Shown here: positions 43,599 to 50,765 of the stretch, piece by piece | How positions within the stretch are numbered: the stretch's first letter is position 1 | Layout of the letters: each line of letters begins with the position of its first letter | Source of the DNA: Spizellomyces punctatus DAOM BR117 | Lineage: Eukaryota; Chytridiomycota; Chytridiomycetes; Spizellomycetales; Spizellomycetaceae | Length of the DNA: 50,765 bases | Direction of reading: 5' to 3' | NCBI RefSeq assembly: GCF_000182565.1 | Contig: NW_015971538.1 | Location: 2,114,339 to 2,165,103 of the forward strand | The notes under the pieces: model-generated | Database searches by the model: none | What the model was told of the DNA's origin: nothing | What the model saw: the letters and a program-made list of their open reading frames with translations, nothing else | Translations under genes and position numbers: made by a program

Positions 43599-45163
43599 TC
43601 AGTATACAAAATCCTTCAGCCCATTCAAATCTAGATCAAACAGCCAAACACCCTTGTCTGCACCTCCAAATGCAACAACTTTCTCGTTCGCACTCATCGC
43701 AACCCCGTACACCGTCCCCGGCACAGAATGCACCATACCCACTGGCCGCTTGAGAGCCGTACTGTACAATTTGACTTGATTGTGAATTCCTCCTCCGCCG
43801 GCTAGAATGTACTTGTTGCCGTTTTTGCTGTATTGAGCCGAGTAGAGGAGCGTGTGGTGTTTATTGTCGGGATCGACGGACCAGGGAAGGGTTTCGACCA
43901 GGCTGTGTGTTTTAAGGGACCAAATCTAGTGTATGACGAGTGAGTGTCAGGTCCCATGGAAGAGATGCGGATGGGCGCTCATACCTGGAGGACGTCCTCC
44001 TTCCGCCATGACCCGGTCAGTATCTTTGACCCATCCTCCGATATGTCCAAAGCATCCCCGCAAATGTGTGGTCCGTAGATGCTTGCGACGGAATGTCCCA
44101 CACGAATATCCCAAATCTAAATGAAAGCCGTGTCAACTCCAATGCTCACCACGGTCATGTATCGAAAGACGTTTACCTGGATGGTATTGTCCCAACCACC
44201 ACTGATCAAACAATGCGGATCGGTTGGATGGAACTTTACCGAAAAGATACGGTTAGAGTGCCCGGCTGTGTCAGCGGGTATACCGCCCGTTCTACACTTG
44301 AAATCAGCACACGCCATCTTTCACAGAAATAATACGAAAAAAAACGCACTTACCCAGCCTTCATTTTCGCAATCTCCTTCATTCCCATCCCATCATACAC
44401 CCGGACCCAACAATCACTTCCTCCCGTTGCAAACCGCATCCCATATCCATCATACGAGACGCAATTGATCTGGTTATCTGCTTCCTTTATCGTCGATATG
44501 GCTTGTCCAGATGTAATGTGATAATGTACAACATGTCCTGAAGCGTCTATGGTGATATTAGTGACATTGTTTAGCGACGTGCGTGGCGGTCAAACTTGAA
44601 GAAACGTACATGAGGCTGCAAGTACGTTCCGGTTCTTGTACGCTGCATTTTCGGGACGAAAGGCGAGACCAGTGACTGGGAGGGCGGTCTCGAGGGGAGC
44701 AGGCAACGTACATAGCGTCTCATGTGTTCGGACGGATATAATCTACGTATTTCATTTCAACAACACATTTGGCTACACTTTTGAAATTTTGCAGAAAACG
44801 TACTGGTATCCGTGCATCACCCAATCCAGCCGCAACATATTCATCGTCCAAAGAGAATTTCACAGTGTAAACCTCAGATGAATGTCTAGCGTTTCGTTTA
44901 GTTCTTTGCAATATAGACGTATACGGAGCATCACATACTTTTGAGAAACTCTTGATCGAAGTTGTCCAACCGTAACCGATTCTCTTGATCCAACCAAATT
45001 ACCTACCCACCACCGTCAATGAGGTACAATAACAACTGGACATACAGTATTGTATACCTAAACTCGCAAACTTTTTTTTCCGCTTGTCTACTTTATTGTC
45101 AAGTGCGAGTGGGAGCGATGAGGCGCTGCCGTAGCTCCCTCGGCTGGATTGAAGGGTCGTCAT
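43599..45163 (-). CDS. WD40-repeat protein (7 exons)
   Basis: Exons 45163-45058, 44937-44804, 44742-44610, 44546-44354, 44291-44177, 44116-43985 and 43925-43599 join in phase to 379 residues. WD-type blades are visible: SSEVYTVKFSLDDEYVAAG, VTGLAFRPEN, INCVSYDGYGMRFATGGSD with WVRVYD, HSNRIFSVKFHPTDPHCLIS with GGWDNTIQ|IWDIR, DALDISEDGSKILTGSW with LQ|IWSLK, and a last blade with YSAQYSKNGNKYILAGGG. Several introns fall immediately before IWD or IWS, a blade-boundary position. About seven blades would make one propeller, a protein-interaction platform. The specific family was not identified. The start is chosen at GCC-ATG-A (45163); an in-frame ATG at 45307 would add 48 residues. Between it and the arrestin-like gene (45164-45592) nothing else was seen. 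Confidence 0.88.
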
Positions 45164-45592
45164 GGCCTTTTGGAGTGCGAACACGGCGAGACGAAAGGTT
45201 GGGACGCGTAGGTATGGTGATAGTATGTAAGCAGCAGATCGCTTGGATCTCGCATCGAGTAAGAGGCAAATACGATGGAGTTTTCTTCCAACCTCCGCAA
45301 CATGCATCGTTTACCAATGACATTGCATATAAACACATGCGACGGATAAGGAGATGTGTGCAACTTTTGCGGACTGCAGACCTTTGAATTAAAAAGGGCG
45401 GTCTATGTGACGCTGACAGGCTGTCAAAAAGCAACCAAAAATAACGTTACAATATCAACATAGATTGTCTTGCAATAAAACCAACAATAACGTTACAAAA
45501 TCAACATAGATTATCTTACAATAAAAAGTTTCGTTTCACCACATTATGATAAATTATGCAATAAGGTTCTAACCGACTTTTTTCTATTTACT

Positions 45593-46639
45593 CTAAAATC
45601 CTGGGACAACCCATACAGGCACAGTTTCCTCCACCTCTTCTCCCCCATCCAAAACCATCCGCACAAGCACCCAATGTCTCACTCCCACCAACGCCCCATG
45701 AACCTCCTGCGCAACACCCTCGACTTCCAATGCACCCCGAGCACCAAACCCTTCCTCAGGCACAGGCAACTCTGTCTCGCCTACGACCCGCGATTGAGTC
45801 CACTCTACTGGCGATGGACCCGTGAATGGGTTCAGAGTCGGTTTAAATCCTTTCTGAATGGTTTCTTCGATGAGGGATGTAGTCAGTCTGCGGATTCTGT
45901 GTGCGTTCGTAAAGTGCACTGTAAAATGAAGCGTGGGGCATTTGGAGGTGTAAGGGTTCAAGAAGAGTAACCTAGGTCCTGTGTATCGGATTCCAATATT
46001 GTGTTGCTTTGAATCCCAGACCGGACTGAGGAGCTCCATCTCCAACTTTGTCGGTGCGCGATGAATAATGAATTCACGTCTCTCAACTGCCTTGTATCCC
46101 CCATTGTTTAATACTAGCGTCGCATCGACAAAGTACCGAATGGAACCGTCCTCGGTCATACATGTTGCTGGACAATTATCCGGAATAGAGACATAGAAGC
46201 CAAACTCCCGATCTGCCCCTTCTTTGTCGTCTTGCGATGGAATCCACAGCCACGATCGTCCATCCAGTATCATGCGATGCCCGTACACATGATTTTTGCT
46301 CGTATACGTTCGCTCAACACCTCGCACACGCAATGAAATTCCTTGAAGTCTGCGAAATGGGATAGATCCATCATATCGCACGCGTCCAGAGAGTCGTGCA
46401 GGTGAGCGCTGAAAGGTGTCTGTCTCCTGTATTGGTGCTTGAACGCCACGGAGATGGATGGATGGGCTGTCGAGGGTGATGGAAAAGACGTTTACCAACT
46501 TTTTAGTCTTGGCGGGTTGGTCTGCATTACGGGTATAAGGAGGTGGTGCTGCAGATTGCTGATATCCTGTGTGGCGTGTGCCAAAGCTGGAGTAGGAGGG
46601 GAGGACTTCGGTGATATGAGAGCCCAAAACGCAAGTCAT
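45593..46639 (-). CDS. Arrestin-like (alpha-arrestin/ARRDC type) protein, single exon
   Basis: A 348-residue frame from ATG 46639. After a short N-terminus with a PPPY motif (residues 33-36, a possible WW-domain ligand of NEDD4-type E3 ligases) come alternating beta strands. They include NVFSITLDSPSIHLRGVQAP, LSGRVRYDG and ISLRVRGVERTYT, then a FGFYVSIPDN strand and a YFVDATLVLNNGGYKAVERR strand. These follow the arrestin N-domain pattern (strand, loop, G-x-V-x-L-x-L, then the YxVxA strand). The C-terminal half (about 200-348) resembles a second beta-sandwich. By family it would act as an adaptor for ubiquitination or traffic of membrane proteins. Sequence identity to named arrestins is low, so only the fold family is claimed. 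Confidence 0.83.
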   Translation of the reverse strand: MTCVLGSHITEVLPSYSSFGTRHTGYQQSAAPPPYTRNADQPAKTKKLVNVFSITLDSPSIHLRGVQAPIQETDTFQRSPARLSGRVRYDGSIPFRRLQGISLRVRGVERTYTSKNHVYGHRMILDGRSWLWIPSQDDKEGADREFGFYVSIPDNCPATCMTEDGSIRYFVDATLVLNNGGYKAVERREFIIHRAPTKLEMELLSPVWDSKQHNIGIRYTGPRLLFLNPYTSKCPTLHFTVHFTNAHRIRRLTTSLIEETIQKGFKPTLNPFTGPSPVEWTQSRVVGETELPVPEEGFGARGALEVEGVAQEVHGALVGVRHWVLVRMVLDGGEEVEETVPVWVVPGF

Positions 46640-47509
46640 GTTTGAATATCACAAGGAGGGTGGATATTCAGCATACCCTTCCTGGTATTTATATGCCATG
46701 CCATACTAGCTGATAGCTAATGGTAGTTTCATGAACCCACATCAATTTCATCGATCTACAAATGTCCCACTACGCAATTTTTTTATTTTTTTGTTATCTA
46801 GAATCCACTAGCGGAGAGTGAAAATCCAGGACATCGATACACAGCCTAAATATCCACACATTCTGTTTTGAAATTGTTTGAGGATGGTGCATTTATAAAC
46901 AAGAAACCAAAAGTTCCTTGAACAAAAACGTTTTCAGCTCCGGACTTTTGACGCGCTTGTAGCGAATGATGTCGCTTGACGCGATGTTGGGGACTGCGCT
47001 TTTCGGATGTTTTTTTTTGTTTTTGGTTTTGATCGATGTGGTCTTTTTGATTTTTCTTTCCAGATTTTGTGGGGTCTATGGGTAGCTTTGACGTTGGGGA
47101 TGAATGAATCGGGAATTCAGCACTGCCTATCCCAGGGAACTTTTAGGTGCCATGACCTCACGGACTTTGACCTGGGTTTCGCGACGATCCTTAGTCCTTT
47201 TGAACTGGACTCTGTTTCAGGGACACTTGAAAAGAAAAATCCTACAGAATGCACTTGTCTGCTGTGCATCAGGCACCCAGCCCTCCAAGTTACATGCAGC
47301 ATCTAAAATATGTTCCACTATGGATTCGAGCCCGTCCTCAGCACACTATTCAAGGCTGGGGCGGAGAATCCGCTGACAAAAAAGGTCGGAGCATCACGTG
47401 CCGCTTATCGCTGCGCACATGTGACAAGAGGTTTAGAACACTTGGGGGATCTGAGCTTTTTCTTGAAAGCAGTTTCCGACCAGTTTTTTTTTCTTGAAAC
47501 CAGCACTAT
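46640..47509. promoter_or_regulatory. Divergent intergenic region between arrestin-like and dioxygenase-like genes
   Basis: 870 bp with T-rich tracts (near 46780, 47010 and 47490) and several overlapping short frames at 47007-47546 that lack domain features. These look like leader sequence of the downstream gene. Confidence 0.45.
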
Positions 47510-48097
47510 ATGGGCGCAAGTGCCTCAGCAGATAGGTCAGCAGTGAGCGATCACCCGGTCATGGTTGAAAAGAGCGTTACCAAATCCGCTCGTATGGCAA
47601 CCAACGAGGTTACCTTTAACACGGTGCCTCACCGAGTCCTCCAACCCTCGTCACCACTCACACTCCCAGAAGAAGCCGAAGAAATTAAAGAATTCCATTT
47701 CCACATTTATTGGATTACAAGTGACCGCAATGCCCACGATAAAGCCATGGCTTTACGCCAACGCATCCTAGAACTCGTCGATGCAGGGTTTTTCAAAGTT
47801 GTCCCTTTGAGCACTGTCAATGAAATCCCGCGAGGACCTCACCCTGTTGGCTCTTATGAAGTCTGGGTGCCATTCGAATATTTTGCTCGATTTTACTCTT
47901 GGGTCTCTTTGCATCGTACCCCGGACGTATCCATCTTGATTCATCCGTTGACAAAAGAAGAAATTAAAGATCATACATATCGAGCAACGTTTATGGGACC
48001 TTCTATGCCGTTGAATTTGAATGCGCTTTCGGAAAAGTTGGATCATGTGCCACTTCAGTATCCGGAATTGGGATTTGGTTATTCTGCTCGCAAATGA
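47510..48097 (+). CDS. DOPA 4,5-dioxygenase-like protein
   Basis: A single exon of 195 residues. Conserved features of the family are EFHFHIYW (about 61-68), GPHPVGSYEVWVP (105-117) and SILIHPLT-x-EEIKDH (143-158), followed by RATFMGPSMPLNL. The His residues in FHFHIYW and in the HPLT…DH block are the probable metal ligands. The family includes the extradiol-type DOPA dioxygenases of fungi and plants, but many members have unknown substrates, so pigment synthesis is not implied. The ATG at 47510 is the first in frame; later ones (residues 18 and 29) would leave the domain intact. No other pigment gene was seen nearby. Confidence 0.87.
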   Translation: MGASASADRSAVSDHPVMVEKSVTKSARMATNEVTFNTVPHRVLQPSSPLTLPEEAEEIKEFHFHIYWITSDRNAHDKAMALRQRILELVDAGFFKVVPLSTVNEIPRGPHPVGSYEVWVPFEYFARFYSWVSLHRTPDVSILIHPLTKEEIKDHTYRATFMGPSMPLNLNALSEKLDHVPLQYPELGFGYSARK

Positions 48098-49076
48098 TGT
48101 TATCGTTGGTGTATAGTCTGGTGGAATAATTGATGACACCACTAGCATTTGTTTATAGTACTCGCCATTCAGGCGGTCTCTTGTTTTCCTATTACTCGGT
48201 ATAAAGATCTGCTTCGTTATAGTTGACGGATTTATGGGTGTCCAGTTTGATAGTGGTTCAGATGAAACCAACAATCGGTGGTGTAATCTTTCCGGTATGG
48301 CCACTAGACTTGCAGATACACGCAGCCTCGTCCGTCCCAAAAGGGGTGAATCTGTCTTCATGTAAATGGAATCTTGGCATAGGGCATATAAGCATGTATT
48401 AATACTTTATATGAAAGTCGTATGAGATACGCATGTCCAAACAGTGTTCTCGACGACGTTGATGTAATTCAGGTAGTCGCCAAAGTCTTTGAAGTTCCTG
48501 GTCCGCCTGCGTATCTTTATGACTATTCTACCTCTACTGTCAACATTAAACAACAGGTGCAAGCGGCCAGGATGCTGCTATGCAATGCCCTTGGCAGGTG
48601 TTTATAGAGGTTAACCTTTCGTCCAGATAGCATTTTCTTACTGAATGCCAACGGGATTGATTCAACGCACTCATGAGGAAAACCGGTGTAAACCTCACCA
48701 GCATCACTACACAAAAATCTGGACAAATCTAGCCATTCTTTAAAAAAGTTACGTATTTACATTCTTGTTACTTTAATAAAAAAAAAAACCACACCAAAGG
48801 GAGAGGAGAGAGAGAGAGAGAGAGAGAGGGGAAGGATGGGAGACTCATTACACCAAAATTAACCGAAAGTAGAAAAGGGGTATGTACACATCTTTCTGCC
48901 CATCCAAATCCTGTAAACAACTATTCACACAGCGCATGGATGATGGAAACAGATGGGCAGTAGATTTCGAAAGGTGAGAAAAAGGGGAAGGGGCGGGTAT
49001 TCTTAACATTGGGGAGGTCAAGTTGGTTCAAAAACAAACTTGTTCGTCTTCTTCTGGAATATCGGAAAAGGAAAGT
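48098..49076. other. Intergenic, with a GA microsatellite
   Basis: Contains a pure (GA)n tract at about 48806-48828 and an A-rich run just before it (48779-48788). No gene, tRNA or further repeat was seen. Confidence 0.7.
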
Positions 49077-50765
49077 CTAAAATACTGCAGTGAGATGGAT
49101 AGTCGTTACCACTCGCATACAACGTTCAACATACTGCAATCCCATCTGATCTCCAGATGTCCGTCGTTCCAGTACAGCCTTCATCTTTTTCAATAGTCGC
49201 TGTTCCTTGGTTTGCCCTGTTCGTCTTGGCTTTGGCGGTGTTCCGTCACTAGATGACCCGTCTGAAGGGACGACAGCATCATTTAAGGAGCTGGTTGTAG
49301 AATGCGCAGATGAGGAGCGACGGCGGCGTTTGTAGAGAGATTCCCCGTCTTCTTCCTCTGATGAAGGTGTGATGGAGCGCTTCAGGCCCGATCTTTGCCG
49401 CGATGGATTGTGGTGGACTTTGGCTTGATGTGACTAGACAAGTACATCATGATGAGTTTGTTTGACCTTGCCCACACACACACCTATGAGCACATACCTT
49501 TAGGTTTCCCAGCTGGCTAAATGCACGATCACAGCCCTCAATTCCACAGGTGAAAGGTTTGACCCCCAAATGGAGCAACTCGTGAGTCTTCATGTTGCCC
49601 ATTTGGCTAAAGGCCTTGTCGCATCCAGCAAACGAACACTGCAGATGCATAGAGGGGCAAGAAAAGGGAGGGCAAGGAAGGGGGGAGCACCGATATTGGG
49701 TTAGGGTACAGGTTGTCAAGTAAACAGCCTTCATGACTCGGTCCAGCCCAAATTCTGTTTTTTGGCCCATCTGTAATAGATGGGGGCGTGACCTTGCTCA
49801 GCTAGTCAACCCACAACCCCTCCCAGTAACCCGCACGGTGTAGGTCCTGTTGTCTTTTTCTCACGCAGAGCAGATACGAACCTTGAAGGGCTTTTCGCCT
49901 GTGTGTTTGCGTTCGTGGGTTTTCAGATTCCCCAACTGGGTAAAAGACTTGTCACAGTCAGGGAATGTGCAGACCTGATAAAAAAAAGTCAACATGCGTG
50001 GGCCGTGGCAAAGAAGGTCAAACTATATAACTCACATAAGGCCGTTCTCCCGTATGCTTGCGCTATAGATATGGTGGAAGAGATTGACAGCACGGTAAGC
50101 AGTTGCATCACGGATTTGGAAACGCACTCTTTGCTGTGGCTAATAGCGGGCAAAGCCAGATGAAGAGCTCAGATAGCGAAAGCCATATGCCAGTAGTACA
50201 GACAGCAGCACAGCCGCATTGTTCGGCCGTTGCTCTTAAAAAGGGACTTTTCACCGTATGGCCAGTAACTCGACAGTGGACTACTCGGACAATTCGTCCT
50301 GTACGGCGCATCAGAGTGTTCTGGAACTTTCCCACGCACCGACACATCCTATTGTCAGTCTAACCTACCTGGTGAATCTTCAAGTGTGCCAGCTGCATAA
50401 ACGTCTTGTTGCAGCCGTCATAATCACAGGAAAACACCCGTCCATCTGGAACAGAGTTTCTTCTCTTGCGCCCAAAGGCAGAGTCATAGGGCGGTGATGG
50501 CGGAGCTCCAGCTGGCGCGACCTGATCCTCAATCTTTGTGTGGACAAACAAAGCCTGAGACAGCAATGACGCTGCTGCTGTCGTGTACGGGAGCGACTGA
50601 GCTGCACGCTGCGATGCTGTGCACGATACAGCTGCAGGTAAAATGTTGCTGGGCAGCGCGGCTGCAGTCGTTGCTGCTACTGTGGCGTTGGCGGGTAAAC
50701 TAGTTGTAGGTATATTGGCAGCGGCGGCTGCGGCGACAGCAGCAGCAAGAAAGTCGTTGAAGGGC
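49077..50765 (-). CDS. Four-finger C2H2 zinc-finger protein, 5' end beyond the window (5 exons seen)
   Basis: Exons 50765(partial)-50369, 50062-50036, 49974-49882, 49638-49498 and 49433-49077, all phase 0. The visible N-terminus is Ala/Thr/Pro-rich low complexity, followed by a basic GRKRRNS patch. Four consecutive C2H2 fingers follow: CDYDGC…HLKIH-QRKH, CTFPDC…HERKH, CSFAGC…HELLH and CGIEGC…HQAKVH, with TGERPY and TGEKPF linkers. Exon 2 is only 27 nt and supplies the last residues of finger 1 plus its linker (RKHTGERPY). The C-terminal 118 residues are basic/Ser-rich with KRRRR and a short [16 protein letters not shown] helix. DNA binding and transcription control are expected from the fingers. 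The target is unknown. Confidence 0.9.

Overview
The window comes from a small-genome eukaryote, most likely an early-diverging (zoosporic, chytrid-like) fungus. Almost every confident gene is split by 45-85 nt introns with GT(A/G)(A/T)GT-type donors and CTAAC-like branch sites. Intergenic distances are 130-950 bp, and the protein set is eukaryotic: NOG1, GNL1, an ATAD2/Yta7-type AAA ATPase with bromodomain, an arrestin-like protein and a C2H2 factor. The lineage is inferred from gene content and intron style and is not proven.

Positions 1-10,700 form a repeat-rich, gene-poor flank. It holds interstitial TTAGGG-like tracts and a tRNA-Trp(CCA) gene preceded by three 69-bp tandem units that each copy the tRNA's 5' portion, with an inverted hairpin of the same tRNA piece just upstream. 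It also holds degenerate satellite-like repeats, an 83-bp direct repeat, several decayed coding segments and one small spliced metallothionein-like gene (six CxC motifs, minus strand, 6.0-6.4 kb).

From 11 kb onward the window is a dense gene block. In order it carries: a UvrD-family helicase with a presequence-like N-terminus (+); a disordered protein with a duplicated motif and a C-terminal coiled coil (+); a decayed retroelement stretch with a chromodomain-like remnant (-); a long disordered Pro/Gln/Ser-rich protein (-); an 18-exon ATAD2/Yta7-like gene (+); NOG1 (+); a polyamine-related divergent pair at 30.2-35.1 kb; a doubtful minus-strand locus; a polytopic membrane protein (+); GNL1 (+); a short hypothetical protein (+); a WD40 protein (-); an arrestin-like protein (-); a DOPA-dioxygenase-like protein (+); and the 3' part of a four-finger C2H2 protein (-), cut by the right edge.

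The most interesting part is the divergent pair. The plus-strand gene fuses a bacterial-type (class 1b) S-adenosylmethionine decarboxylase to a spermidine synthase behind an N-terminal membrane anchor, with the catalytic residues of both enzymes present. The minus-strand gene, 947 bp away start to start, joins a membrane anchor, an aminopropyltransferase-like domain, an AdoMetDC-like domain without the pyruvoyl serine, and a SET/post-SET methyltransferase domain. Together they look like an active bifunctional spermidine-making enzyme next to a degenerate, possibly sensory or regulatory, copy tied to protein methylation. Exon structures below were read by eye from splice signals, frame and family conservation, so individual junctions can be wrong.
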